Positions 30,101 through 40,599 of a stretch of DNA of 64,000 nucleotides are shown here, in pieces. The stretch comes from Mycteria americana (Eukaryota; Chordata; Aves; Ciconiiformes; Ciconiidae). A model generated the notes under the pieces. It saw only the letters and a list, made by a program, of their open reading frames with translations. It was not told the origin of the DNA and made no database searches. The position numbers and the translations under genes were made by a program. The stretch covers positions 75,249,635 to 75,313,634 of the forward strand of contig NC_134365.1 of NCBI RefSeq assembly GCF_035582795.1. The letters are read 5' to 3'. Position 1 is the stretch's first letter, and every line of letters starts with the position of its first letter.

Positions 30101-33100
30101 ACTGAGATTAATGTAAATGAAAAAAAAAAAAAATTTCCTTTCTTCTCTGATTTAGCAATGATCAACAACTTTCACAATGTATTTGGATTTTAGAATTCTT
30201 CGGTTAATGTAAGGTTTCCCATATCATATATATAACTTATGCTGATTTTTAATATTACATTCTGTCCATTCTCAGTAACATAGCTCTGTGTGATTAACAT
30301 CTAAAAAGCATGCCATAGAGTATATAACCACACAAGCGGCTTACAGGGTGTAGCTAGTGATGCTCAAACAATGAACTCCAGTCTGGATCTGGACAACAGA
30401 TACTCCTCTGAGCATGCAAAAATCCAAGACATGTTCCTTATCGTTTTCATGTCCTTTTGGGAAGTAGCTGCATGCTTCTGCTACAATTTCTGGCCACAGA
30501 AATAGAATGTACCTCTTGCCTGGTTTGTCAGTGCCAAAGAGTATGCTGTTTCTTGCTAATTACACATTGATAAAATTACATAGCAGATGTTAATAAAAAT
30601 GATCAGCCTTCATAAAAATGAGTTGCAAGCTCTCTAGAGAAAGTTTGATCAGACAAACATCTTGTTTGGATTTTGCAAGTTATGGCCCCTTTTAACTTGA
30701 GAAATCTGTGCGAAAAGGACAGCATTTTCAAAAGAGTGTATATGGTATGACCAGGGAAATGGCTACGTGACATTTCTGTGCTTAACTGCAGCTTCTGTAG
30801 ATACAAATTAAATAGTTGATAAGCAAGCTTTGATAACTGTGATAGCAGATCTCAGCAGAGGTAGGTTGCTCAAGTATTTGATCCAACTCCTCCGTGAAGT
30901 TGGGATGGTTGTACAGTTTCTGTGATACTGTCAGTGTGCTATTTCCAGCACTCAGGGCAGCTAATTTAAATCTATTTCAGCTGCATAGGCTGAGTGACAA
31001 ACCAGTTTTAATACTAGTTGCACACTATTGCCCTGAGGCTGTTAGAGAGTCAAAACAGAGTAGTAATTATATCCAACTCGAGCAATGTGTTTCAGATTCT
31101 ACAGAAAATAATTAGCAGCACTTGTGTTTTTGTATTGCTTATGGTAGTTTACAGAATATTGAAGCCCTATGAACGCTTTCATAAGCCGAAGTATATATAA
31201 AAAAATAATGATAATTTTAAGTCCAGTTTATCCATTGCTCTTAGGTTTTGCCATTTACAGGTGGATATTTATAATCTTTTGTTATCTGTTGTCATCAAAC
31301 TTGTATTAGGTTTATAATATTATAGATTTTTTTTTTTCCCCCATCAGTTGCTGTAACTATTAAAGCACTTGGACAAAATCAAAATTTCATGAGGAATGAC
31401 AAACTTGTATTGAAACTTTGATTTCTGGCTGCAGTTGACTTCATTCATGCTTTATGCTTGGATTGGTGAAATTATATTTGCCTTTTGTTTGTCAATTTTC
31501 ATCCGCAAGATATATTTCCTTATGTCTTTATGAGTCTGTTCAGGGTAGATTATACTTTTTCCAGTAGATATGAGGGCAATCTGTATTTGTTGAAGTTCAG
31601 CTTAGTTAACCTCTTCTTCTACCTACCTCTTTCATTTTCTCCAGTGGCACATACACGTGAGAAGTCTAGCGGTCTTGCCTTTAACTTTCATTTTGAAATG
31701 TTATAGATATTTTGAACCAATATTGAGCTCTGCTTCATCAGTTTCTTTCCTTAGTTTTTTTCTGTGGATTTTTTTTTTGGTTAGTTGCCTGGTTTTTGTG
31801 TGTTCGGTTTCCCCCCTCAGTGTAGTTGCTCACACTCTTTCATAAGGATTGTCTAGAAAAAAACCATACTTCATTGTTTTCCTTCTCCTCCTTTCACAGC
31901 AATTTAAATTATTCAGCTTGGCACCAAAGAAGTAAAAATCCTCCACAAGCACCATCAAGTCAAAAAACTTCACTAAATGGGATGGCCAGAAGTTCTTTTG
32001 GGCTTCAAGGGAAAAAAAAAAAGCTTGAATAGCTTGCTTGTCAAATCTCTGCTCTGTCCCTTGCTTGCTTTGTATTTGGAGGGATCATTTCTTTAGTGAA
32101 TGTTGAGAGCTAATGACAGTCATTAGCATGCATGAAGTTGCAGTGACCAAAGGTAATGGCCACTCCTTACCAGTAATTTCCAAGAAGTCTAAATCTCTTT
32201 CAGTCCTTGGTAGAAATTACTCTTTACCTACTTCCCAGTTATCAAAAAAAAAAAAAAAAAGGGTAGTATCCTTCCTGATTAAAGAAAAAAGTCATTATTC
32301 AACTGTCATTGGAATATTGAATGTTCCTGCAGAGGTGTAGGAATGTCTGAAAAGTATGAGTATATGTAATATACTGACTGCAAAGAATACCAGTCACAAA
32401 TTAATAACCTACTTGTGATTCTTTTCCTCAAACAGTAAGTTCCATTGGTCTGATTTTTAACTGTGACTCATTAAACAGTGAATAGCTTTTAAGTGCTGTA
32501 CAATATACCATTTAGGATTCACTGAAATATTCAGCTGATAAAAATGTAAGAAAAGTATTCAGCATCTTGTAGCTATACCTAACATAAAATGTAATTGTTT
32601 TTATTTTTTTTTTTTTTTACATTTCAGGAGGGTGGTGTCAGTGGTTTTCTCCATGCTTTTATTGCTGAAGTGTTTGCAATGGTGAGAGCTCATGTTGCAG
32701 CTTTAGGAGGGAATGCAGTTGTCTCCTACATAATGAAGCAGTGTGTTTTCATGGAGAATCCAAACAAAAATCAGGTAACTTATGATATGAAATAACAGTG
32801 CTATTGTGATTCGTATGACACAAATACACATTTTATATATTTAAAAAAAACAGCAACCCTGTAGAGCCATGTCTGCATAACACTTCTGGATCTGTCATCA
32901 TAATGTTTGTTTAAAGAAGCCAGGAGCATTCTTGAACACCTGAGTTAACACAAAATTATGAATATGCTTCCTAAATACCCAAATGGGTAAAAATGCTAAG
33001 TTCACTAGAATGAAGTAAATTGCAGGGAACAGTTGAACAGTAGTGCTGAACTTACTTAGCTTTTCTGATGTTGCAAGGTTAGGGTTTTCATCCTAACTCC

Positions 33101-33633
33101 ACGTAAAAATAGCTGGAATTGCTGATATAAAATGCTCCATTTTGGACATAAAGGGACAAAACTTGATTAGTAAAGACAACAGTGGAATATGGTGGTTTTG
33201 GTACATGAAATATGTTCAAAACAGTAGTGAAAGCAAGTACAGCTACCCAGCTATTTAATTCGTGGTGGTCTTACGAGAATCTGTCTACGTGTTTGATAAC
33301 ACACAAGTGAGTGGATATAAAAGGAAATATGGCAGAGATTGCCTCACTAATAAATTCTAATAATTTGTCCTTCTGTGATCTCTGTCGACTTTTCTATTAT
33401 CTGTGTAGTTATATCTAGCTGATATAAGTAAACATAAAATATATTATTATTTGGTGTTTGGTAACTGCATATTGTCGTCTTTTTTTTTTTTTTTTTTCCA
33501 GGCTCAGTGTTTAATAAATGTCAGTGGTGATGCAGTCATCTTTGTACGTGAATCTGAGTTAGAAATGTTACCAGTACAACCTTCTACGGTTGTTTCTCAA
33601 CCCACAAGTTCTGCAGGAGATGTCACAACGTGA
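6002..33633 (+). CDS. C2CD5: C2 domain-containing protein 5 (CDP138), C-terminal 17 coding exons, gene incomplete at 5' end
   Basis: Seventeen exons with GT/AG borders and matching phases give 668 codons plus a stop. I recognise the product as C2CD5. In mammals this is a calcium/phospholipid-binding protein of roughly 1000 residues, linked to insulin-stimulated GLUT4 vesicle insertion at the plasma membrane. The N-terminal C2 domain that does this is not in the window, so only the C-terminal part is seen. Segments visible in order are: a conserved globular block with AWWAEI and HAVVGY; a Cys-rich segment with two CxxC pairs (CGFC and CYNC); a repeat-like block (FGLRIQITVGENMLMGLA); an acidic, Ser-rich linker (RSQSESSDEVTELDLS); and a second block with FLHAFIAEVFAMVRAHVAALGGNAVVSYI, a second copy of the GNAVVxY-type motif. 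The gene runs in the same direction as ST8SIA1 downstream. The first exon seen begins in phase 1, so upstream exons must lie before base 1. Gene identity is near certain; exon borders were read by eye. Confidence 0.97.
6494..7030 (-). mobile_element. Solo LTR with gataa target duplication, antisense in C2CD5 intron
   Basis: The LTR itself spans 6499-7025 (527 bp), TG...CA at its ends, and is flanked by direct repeats gataa at 6494-6498 and 7026-7030. On the - strand it begins TGTCCTGGTTTCAGCTGGG, the same family as the provirus LTRs at 38383 and 44555. No internal sequence remains, so it is a solo LTR produced by LTR-LTR recombination. It is inserted antisense to C2CD5 between exons 1 and 2 of the window. 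Confidence 0.93.
9189..9284 (+). CDS. C2CD5: C2CD5 coding exon 2 of window
   Basis: Acceptor tcttatag. It completes the split Cys codon and encodes EEVCILSASGTAAVLNPRF and then GCLEQ. The donor reads AAAG|gttgtc, a weak match to consensus after the GT. Confidence 0.95.
11063..11254 (+). CDS. C2CD5: C2CD5 coding exon 3 of window, Cys-rich
   Basis: Acceptor tttttag. It encodes IEEASPPGCGFCHIPYDEL, followed by FPAHLTYCYNCRKQKVPDV and ending GKGCLIQA. The CGFC and CYNC pairs are spaced like a zinc-binding knuckle (inference). Donor CCAG|gtatct. Confidence 0.97.
11800..12535 (+). mobile_element. Old CR1 LINE fragment (3' part of ORF2 and 3' UTR)
   Basis: The + strand carries broken CR1 ORF2 text (NWLDGWAERVVV near 11820) and the CR1 3' region (GGTTGGACTGGAGACCTCCT near 12461), ending near an attctgtgac tail at ~12530. 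Many stops and mismatches mark it as older than the CR1 at 56431. The 5' limit is approximate. Confidence 0.85.
13420..13438 (+). repeat. Poly-G run of 19
   Basis: Nineteen consecutive G in a C2CD5 intron, on the sense strand; a second such run in the same gene. Confidence 0.95.
14095..14281 (+). CDS. C2CD5: C2CD5 coding exon 4 of window
   Basis: Acceptor attgtcag. It encodes LCRLKKKAQAEANATSIS and then FMEYEVHTQLMNKLKL and GLRIQITVGENMLMGLA. It ends on a whole codon before donor gtaagt. Confidence 0.97.
15295..15459 (+). CDS. C2CD5: C2CD5 coding exon 5 of window
   Basis: Acceptor ttaaaag. It encodes SATGVYLAALPTPGGIQIAG and ends KNKELYEINPP. It is in phase 0 at both ends; donor gtaagt. Confidence 0.96.
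15778..15918 (+). CDS. C2CD5: C2CD5 coding exon 6 of window, Ser-rich acidic linker
   Basis: Acceptor ccttttag. It encodes ELPEEIIGSPIPEPRQRS and then LLRSQSESSDEVTELDLS and ends DAFVLE. The region is low-complexity, with many Ser and acidic residues, and is a likely disordered phosphorylated linker (inference). Donor gtgata. Confidence 0.96.
18885..18948 (+). CDS. C2CD5: C2CD5 coding exon 7 of window
   Basis: Acceptor tttttccag. It encodes IDDTDAMEDVHSLLTDVPPP and ends with S and one base of a Gly codon. Donor gtatag is weak. Confidence 0.94.
22348..22409 (+). CDS. C2CD5: C2CD5 coding exon 8 of window
   Basis: Acceptor ctttacag. It encodes GFYSCNTEIMPGINNWTPEI and then Q. Donor gtaagg. Confidence 0.94.
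23289..23311 (+). repeat. C-rich tract in C2CD5 intron
   Basis: Three runs of C separated by single A, followed by ccattatt. The complementary strand is capable of G-quadruplex formation. Confidence 0.8.
23405..23503 (+). CDS. C2CD5: C2CD5 coding exon 9 of window
   Basis: Acceptor taattcag. It encodes MFTAVRVSRLSNINLTNQTL and ends NFNDLCENLLK. It is in phase 0 at both ends; donor gtaaga. Confidence 0.95.
23920..24009 (+). CDS. C2CD5: C2CD5 coding exon 10 of window
   Basis: Acceptor ttcaacag. It encodes SLYFKLRSMVPCCLCHVNF and ends LPEDELVQ. It is in phase 0 at both ends; donor gtgagt. Confidence 0.95.
24820..24907 (+). CDS. C2CD5: C2CD5 coding exon 11 of window
   Basis: Acceptor gattttcag. 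It encodes IAVTAVAITFDKNQALQANK and ends EKSQQR plus one base. Donor gtaaat. Confidence 0.94.
25970..26056 (+). CDS. C2CD5: C2CD5 coding exon 12 of window
   Basis: Acceptor ttgttgaag. It encodes ASTDNEEQLQFPLELCSDPL and then ASQPFSPAK plus one base. Donor gtcagt. Confidence 0.93.
27570..27620 (+). CDS. C2CD5: C2CD5 coding exon 13 of window, probable cassette exon
   Basis: A 51-bp exon with acceptor cttactag and donor gtgagt. It encodes EALEGASSHTGIPAAQR. It is symmetric (starts and ends in phase 1), so it can be skipped without a frame change. From memory, the common human isoform lacks this segment. Confidence 0.85.
28647..28748 (+). CDS. C2CD5: C2CD5 coding exon 14 of window, probable cassette exon
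   Basis: A 102-bp exon with acceptor gtgttttcag. It encodes ATSIDYSSFADRCNSWIELI and then LKAQTIRRGSIKT. The exon is symmetric in phase 1. RRGSIK is a basophilic kinase-type site (inference). Donor ACAA|gtaggc. Confidence 0.87.
29588..29778 (+). CDS. C2CD5: C2CD5 coding exon 15 of window
   Basis: Acceptor atatttttag. It encodes ASLDKASPLTEGYLRHRSV, followed by VVKMTPLSFLPGAKI and TKYLGIINMFFIRETTSLRE. Donor gtgagc. This begins the conserved C-terminal block. Confidence 0.96.
32628..32774 (+). CDS. C2CD5: C2CD5 coding exon 16 of window
   Basis: A long poly-T tract and acceptor atttcag precede it. It encodes EGGVSGFLHAFIAEVFAMVR, followed by HVAALGGNAVVSYIMKQCVF and MENPNKNQ. It is in phase 0 at both ends; donor gtaact. 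Confidence 0.97.
33502..33633 (+). CDS. C2CD5: C2CD5 terminal coding exon with stop
   Basis: A T17 run and ccag form the acceptor. It encodes AQCLINVSGDAVIFVRESEL and ends SSAGDVTT before TGA at 33631-33633. The -GxVTT ending fits the family C-terminus. Confidence 0.97.
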   Translation, partial: AQCLINVSGDAVIFVRESELEMLPVQPSTVVSQPTSSAGDVTT

Positions 33634-35015
33634 AGACAGAAAAAGTGAAATAGTCTCTGCCAAATACAAAGATTATTTAAAATATGGGAATGTTTAGGTT
33701 TGCATCTTCAAAATCAGTATCTCCCCATAACGTTAATAGCCAAAATCTAAGACAATCACTATACTTTGTCCTTTAACTTTATGTAATAGTCAGGGCAGCA
33801 TATTGGCGGGTATGCTCTGATTCTTTTGTTATAATTAAAGGCCCCTGTGAAACCTAGACAGTAGGTGAAGCACTGATACGAGAGTATGGATTAAAATAGT
33901 AGCCATCACATGGAACTGAAAGTAAACAAAAGTTCTGTTGCATTTTTCAGCTGTTCAACAGGACCATGATAAGTTGTAATTCAGAACCATTTCTGAGTGC
34001 GCATATTGTATTAGCTGATTCTCAGCTCAGTTTAAAAAATAAAAGAGGGGTCGGGGTGGGTGGGAGATAACTGAGAAGCCTGTATTAGCAAACTTTGCTG
34101 AAGGAGCAACAGGTTTGTGCTCAGGCTAAGAAAATGTGGGCTGAAGGCTGAACTTATTTTAGAGCACAGAGCGTGAAGAGGAAGAAGCAGCGTCAAAAAG
34201 TTACAGTGTGAATTTCTGCACACTAAAAATATTTTTCAACTGTTTGTGAACTGCTGATTTATTTTTTTAAAATTATTGCTATACAGCATATGTTTTGGGT
34301 GGGTGTTTCGGGGGTTTTGGTTTTTTTTTTTGTTGTTGTTTGTTTTTGTTTTTAAAAAGGTGTCAGACCATGATGCTGTGTTCCTAGTCATCCCTATGGT
34401 TAAAAAGAAAACAAAGCCAAAAAGTTCCAAAGTGTGTTTGGTGCTATTATAAGATGTTCACTTCAATATTGACAAAACAGATCTTTTTTTAATATAAGAT
34501 TCTGTGAAAGAATTGTCCTGAGGCTTATTTTCTTAAGGCATGATCTCTTGCAAAGATGACATAAACAGTCCTCCAAAAGTCAGTTATACAGAGGTATACT
34601 CCAGCCTCCTTTCCGTTTAACAAGTTGGAAATGACTGGCTAATTAGAGATTGATGTATATTTGTGACGCTGATTTCGGCAAGTTGGTTTTGTTTGGGTTT
34701 TTTCATTTGTTTGTTTCCCCAGTACAGTAGCTGGGAAATGAGGGTACTGCAAAGAAAGGAAATTTGTCATTTCCAGTGAATATCTGAAAGGCGGTGATAT
34801 TTCAACGTAAAAAATGCCAACCTTGATCTGAAGATGCATTCTTACTTAATTCTGACAATACTATACGTGGAACTTGAACAAACATGTAAACTTGAATGTA
34901 AATATTCTGCTTAGTGTTGAAATTAAGCAATGGCATGATTATTTGTTTTAATTATTTCATTGTAAATGAGCATGAAAATCATTCTTGCACAATAAATTTC
35001 TGTATAAAACTTACT
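33634..35015 (+). other. C2CD5: C2CD5 3' UTR
   Basis: AT-rich, without an open frame. A canonical AATAAA lies at 34991-34996, which would give cleavage near 35010-35020; the end point is an estimate. An earlier AATAAA near 34036 could serve as a proximal site. TGTAAATA at 34897-34904 matches the Pumilio core motif. Confidence 0.7.
34991..34996 (+). terminator. Polyadenylation signal AATAAA of C2CD5
   Basis: Canonical hexamer about 1.36 kb after the stop, followed by TG-rich sequence (tatatgtgt) within 40 nt. This is typical of a poly(A) site. Confidence 0.65.
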
Positions 35016-36253
35016 GCCTTTTTATATGTGTAATAGTTAAATGTGTACGCTGGATACATATTAAAGATGTCCCACCCCCGTTCTCCTCCAAAAAAGAGGA
35101 ACATTTTTTGTATAGAATATTACAACCCGATTATTTAAAATTTGGAGAGTTAATTATATTTAAAGTGTTTGAATTGGGTGCTTACCAGAACACTTTACTC
35201 ATACAGTTAATTTTCTTTCTAAATTCTGTAGCTGTTGCAACCAAAGCTGCCATAAATTAAGTCGTCTGTAAATAGTTGCAGCTCTCTTGATTATTTTGCA
35301 AGGCAAATCTTGTTCCCTTTGAAGCTGGTGGCAGAATATTAATAACTTCAGAAGGTCTTGGATCTGGCACAAGAAGTTCTTTTCAGAGTAAGTATTCAGC
35401 ATAGAAATATTCTCTGAAGTAGCACATTAAAGTAGCTGTTCTTGATATTTTTTTATTTTTTTGTTTTGGGGTTTTTTTTGGTAGCTTCTGTAGAAGTATT
35501 AATGCTATCTTTTGATTTCTAGCTGTTTAAAAGGTCACAGTTTCTTCTAGTGTGTTCATTAGACGTAGAGGAAGAGCTTTCTCATCTGGAAATTTTTAAT
35601 TCTTCTCTAATTATTATTCCGGAAATGACAAACATGGCTTTTTAACTGTTACTGATTGGGATCTAGCTTTTCCTAATTGGTCCAGCTGGATAAATTTAAC
35701 CTGTAGGAAGTTGTACACTTAAATTGCTCTGTTATTTTCTTCTTTCCAGTATAAAAAAAGGGGTAAGTGTGTGCAAATCCATTGTCATTTGGAACATCAT
35801 ACCTCATACATTTCTCAGAGGCAAAAAAAAGGATTGTATAAACATAAGACAAACTTCAGGGAATTATTAGAGTATGTAAGGAAAGGAAAACTAAAACATG
35901 AGTTAAAACTGTAAATCATTAGTGCACAAAACATCTTCAAGGAGCTGTGTGCCTACAAATTAAGTTGATTTATGTTCTCTGCTGGGTTCAGAATGGCTAA
36001 TAATCATACAAAGGTACCTCATTAGTTAATGACATAGTAACAGACAGTTTTGATTGTTGGAGAGTTATTGAGGTTTCTGCTGAAATGGGCACAGTTCATG
36101 CAAGATACCCTGCTTTTTACTTGAATGGGACTTTGAAATGTGGGGAGACAAATGGTATCGTTTGAGATTATTTGTGGCACAAACAAACATTGCTCTGCCA
36201 GGAATTTATCTCTACTCTGAGAATAGCCATTTGGGGGTGGGAGCTAATGCAAC
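35016..36253. other. Intergenic, nothing recognised
   Basis: AT-rich, no coding exon or recognisable element seen. Only short open frames occur. Confidence 0.6.
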
Positions 36254-36776
36254 TTGCTCGTAGTGCTTTTGGCTGGGATGGAGTTAATTTTCTTCATAGC
36301 AGTATGGTACTGTGTTTTGGATTTGTGACCAAAACAACGTTAACACAGGATGTTTTAGTTACTGCTGAACAGTACTTGCACGGCGTCAAGCCTTCCTGTC
36401 TATCACGCTGCCCTCTCCCCAGTGGGTATGTTGAGGGTGGACAAGGGGCTGGGAGGGAAGGCAGCCGGGACAGCTGACCGGGACTGGCCTGGGGGCTATC
36501 CCACACCGTACAACGCCACGCTCAGCAGTAAACCGAGGGGCTTGTTTGCCACGGGTTGTGGTTGCTTGGGCACTGGCATCGGTCAACTGGTGGTGAGCAA
36601 TTGCTTTTTGCATCACTTGTTTGTCCCTTTTTCTCTCAGTAAACTGTCTGTCTCAACCCATGAGTTTTCTCACTTTTGCCCTTCCGATTCTCTTCCCCAT
36701 CCCGCTGGGAGGGAAGGTGTGAGCGAGCAGCTGTGTGGTGTCTGGGTGCCTACCGGGGCTAACCCACAGCATTGCT
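36254..36776 (+). mobile_element. Solo LTR on + strand with ttgct target duplication
   Basis: The LTR aligns end to end with the family seen at 6499 and 38383 but in opposite orientation. Its body is 36259-36771 (513 bp), flanked by ttgct at 36254-36258 and 36772-36776. The first base is C instead of T (cgtagtgcttttggctggg against TGTCCTGGTTTCAGCTGGG), and the 3' end is CA. The mutated terminus and many substitutions suggest an older copy. Confidence 0.88.
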
Positions 36777-38377
36777 GCTTTCTCTTGACTTGAGGAATCC
36801 CAATGATGGGACAGAGTGAAAGCACCCCTGCTCCTGTCTGCAGCCCTCAGAAAAACCGCTAAGCATGGGTTTAAAACCTTCACATCAATGTTGTGAACAA
36901 ATGGGGTGGTATCACCCTTCATTAGAAAGGAGTGGTAGCATCTGCTGTAAAAGACCACTTCTCCAGGCCCTACTGTACTTGCAGCAGTGAAGCTAGATCT
37001 GTGTCAGGCCTTCAGGTGACTGGGGAGCGATCAGGGCCTGAACAACTGTCCCCTCCTCCGGAGAACAGCCGCAGACTAAGAAAGAGCATCTGCAGGTGAT
37101 GCTGCTGCTTGCTGATTCTTTCCACAGCTTTCTCCAGCCATCACGATTTTAAGAGATGCATAGTGCTTGCTAAATCAGCCAACTCAAGCTTGAAGGTAGG
37201 CAGGAATTAACTTGGAGGGAGGTGTTGGCTTCGTGTTGGAGTCCCAGCCAGCTTGGTGCTTTAGGAATGTATCTTCTGCAATAACATCCCACTTTTTTTT
37301 TTTTAATTTCTTTTTTCAACTAGGAGCTTGCTTTCAGAGCTGGTTGAGAAGTCCTCAGCTTGCATTTGTTTTCCTCGTTAACCTTCTAGTTTGTGAAGGT
37401 GCTCTGATATGCACATGTGAAAGGTGCTAAGTGAGAGCAAATGTTCTCTGGTGTGAAGATACCTGTGCCCCACCCCCCGAAGTGGAATCAAATATTTTTT
37501 CTTGGTGTTTTGTTGAAATTAGAATTTCCTTGGAAATGAAACCTGAGAGGCTGGTTCACTTTTGTCAGACTGAAAGACAGCCCTGCACCTATCTCGCTAG
37601 CAAAAAACCCCATGAAAATAAAAGCAAGACAGATGCAGGGGATTACAAACAGTGAGATGCCAGCGATTGTGAAGTTTTTGGAGAGCATTCAGTTCCATTT
37701 CGGTGTTCAGATAAAGATAGACGGAAGCTTTGATGACTGATCTGAGTGAGTAAAAGAGTTTTCTTGGCAAGCACATTATGAACAACTGTTCTGCCGCAGC
37801 ATCTGCAGATCTTCTGTTGAGCCTTGGGCTGCAAGGCAAGAAGAGTGTTCTTGCCATGCAGTTATTTGTAGTTTTGGTGGATAGGAGAAAGCTCAGTTTT
37901 GACTACTCTACAAAGCAGAAACGAAGCAAAAAAGGATGAAGTGACTTGCCCTGACTGCAGAAGAGTAACAGGTCTTACAGTCCCTGCCTGGCCTCATCTA
38001 CCCATGGCCAGGACCCCATTTCAGCCCCTGGGGCCGTCAGCCCCTGCCTCAGAGATGCTGCAGCAGGGCTGATCTCCAGCTCCCCACAGCCCTGCCCTGC
38101 CCGGCCATGGGCACTGCTGAGCTGGGGCAGCCCCTGGTGCCCCGCAGCTGCCCTGCTCCCTGCCACCCCGGGGAGCCCCCATCCCTCCCGGGGGCCTGGG
38201 CAGCAGCACGACACAGCCGTAAGAACGGGGTTTCAAGATGTAGGCTGACACAGTAGCTTAAATACTGAAACATCATTCATTTTTAAACTTGCGTAACTTA
38301 CAGTAGTCGTGACAAGTCTGACATGCTGAAGGTTTCAGGTGGCAGAAAGGAGTCCGTCTTTCTGGGGGTCTTTCTTC
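36777..38377. other. Intergenic, no gene recognised
   Basis: No supported coding exon. The stretch 37979-38221 is notably GC-rich compared with its surroundings; the rest is ordinary. Confidence 0.55.
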
Positions 38378-38382
38378 CATGC

Positions 38383-38921
38383 TGTCGTGATTTAGCCTCA
38401 GTTGGCAACCAAGGACCACATAGCTGCTCGCTCACCCTCCCCCCCCACCAGTGGGATGGGCGAGAGAATCTGAAGAGCAAAAGTAAGAAAACTCATGGGT
38501 TGACATAAGAACAGTTTAATAATTGAAATAAAATAATAATAATAAATTGTAATTAAAAGGAAAACAATGGGGGGGAACAAAACCCAAGTGATGCAACTGC
38601 TCACCACCTGCTGATCAATGCCCAGCCTGTCCCCGAGCAGCAATTGCTGTCCCCCAGCCACCTTGCCCCAGTTTCTATACTGAGCATGACTCCATATGGT
38701 ATGGAAGAGCCCTTTGGCCAGTTTGGCTGAGCCCCCTCCCAGCTTCTTGTGCACCTGGCAGAGCATGGGAAGCTGAAAAATCCTTGACCAGTGTAAGCAC
38801 TACTTAGCAACAACTAGAGCATCAGTGTGTTAGCAATGTTGTTCTCATACTAAATCCAAAACACAGCACTATAGCAGCTACTAGGAAGAAAATTAACTCT
38901 ATCCCAGCTGAAACCAGGACA
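38383..38921 (-). repeat. 3' LTR of provirus
   Basis: 539 bp, TG...CA ends. On the - strand it starts TGTCCTGGTTTCAGCTGGG. Matches 44555-45122 over its length, with substitutions and an AT-rich length difference. Confidence 0.95.
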
Positions 38922-38940
38922 GTATCCACCCCTTATTCTA
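38922..38940 (-). other. Polypurine tract of provirus
   Basis: On the - strand a purine-rich stretch (AGAATAAGGGGTGGATAC) directly abuts the 3' LTR, the position of the plus-strand primer in retroviruses. Confidence 0.7.
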
Positions 38941-39393
38941 TACCATCTACATCATGCCCAGGTCCTACCCTTTCCAATACATTGCAGTTAATCACCACCA
39001 CTGCACTGTCTTTTGATATATACACAGATACAATTCCCTTAGTCTGTGGGCCATCCCTCTAAAATGTCCGCTGGGTTCATTTAGTCCATGACTTTGGGTT
39101 CCATCTGTCATAACAGTCCTTCAGGGCAGGAGAGATGGTGTGTGGTGTGGGATTGTTCCATGCTGGAGCCAGTTCTGGTTCCATCACCACTGCACTTTAC
39201 TCAGTTTCATCAAAGTTCATTCTTCATTCATCTGGGTGATTCTTACTGTAATACTGTTGATATGGCATGTAGCAACCATAAAAGTGATAACATCCAGTAT
39301 TATACAGCAATTAACATCATACCATTCAGTTCATTGGCTGTTTTCACCCCAGATCAAATCCCCTTGAGGTACACAGCAGACTTCCCCATCCTT

Positions 39394-40200
39394 TCACATT
39401 ACCCAACAAGTGGACCCAGGTCCTTGAGCAAAAGCAATCCCACAAATGGGCTTTCCTTTGCCCAAGGCAGGAGTAACCCAGACTGTCTTCCCCAGCATAT
39501 TTTTTATGTGCACTACAGGTACTTTATCCCCTTCTACAGTATGTAAAAGTTTTGATTGGGCAGGGCCAGCTCGACTGGCAGATCCCCTAGAGCTGACTAA
39601 CCAGGTGGCCTTTGCTAAATGTGTATCCCAATGTTTGAACGTCCCACCACCCATTGCTCTCAGTGTAGTCTTTAACAGCCCATTGTATCGCTCAATTTTC
39701 CCGGAGGCTGGTGTGTGATAGGGGATGTGATATACCCACTCAATGCCATGCTCTTTGGCCCAGGTGTCTATGAGCTTGTTTTGGAAATGAGTTCCGTTGT
39801 CTGACTTCATTCTTTCTGGGGTGCCACAGGACTTGCTTTTCAAGGTCCAGGATAGTGTTCTGGGTGGTGGCATGGGGCACAGGATATGTTTCCAGCCATC
39901 CAGTGGGTGCTTCCACCATTGTAAGCACGTAGTGCTTGCCTCGGCAGGTTTGTGTGAGTGTGATATAATCGATCTGCCAGGCCTCCCCATATTTATATTT
40001 CAGCCATCACCCTCCATACCACAGAGGCTTTAACCGCTTGGCTTGTTTGATTGCAGCGCATGTGTCACATTCATGGACAACCTGTGCAAGAGTGCCCATG
40101 GTAAAATCCACCCCTCAATCACGAGCCCATCTATATGTTGCATCTCTTCCTTGATGGCCTGAGGTGCCACGGGCCCACTAAGCCATAAATAATTCACCCT
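39394..40200 (-). pseudogene. Provirus integrase remnant
   Basis: Reading the - strand, an HHCC-type zinc-binding segment is visible at about 40030-40150 (ends in CDTC) and is interrupted by a stop. The catalytic core follows with a D in the expected position, the SDNGTHF motif and E in GKIERYNG, which together form the DDE triad. A C-terminal basic domain continues to about 39394. The core and C-terminal part remain open from 39990 to 39394 only through a frame change. This would be the DNA-joining enzyme of the element; it is broken here. Confidence 0.88.
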
Positions 40201-40599
40201 TATATTGCCAGTCCAGAGCTACCTGAGCTACTTCAGTCTTAGCAGCCTGATCCACCTGCTGGTTGTTTTGATGTTCTTCAGTGGCCCGACTCTTGGGTAC
40301 GTGAGCAGCTACGTGACGTACAAGATTCTCTACCTGGGCAGCAATATCTTGCCACAATGCAGCAGCCCAAACAGGTTTACCTCTGCACTGCCAGTTGTTC
40401 TGCTTCCATTGCTGCAACCACCCCCACAGGGCATTTGCCACCATCCATGAGTCAGTATAGAGATAAAGTACTGGCCAATTTTCTCAGTCAGCAATGTCTA
40501 AAGCTAGCTGGATGGCCTTCAATTCTGCAAATACACCTCGATTAAACTTCTCCTTCAGCACTTTCTACAATTTGCCATATAGGACTTTGTCATAAAGCA

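Noticed and set aside
38398..38813. Open frames of 70-122 codons on the - strand, repeated at 6532-6917 and 44604-45015
   Set aside because: They lie inside copies of the same LTR and recur only because the LTR recurs.
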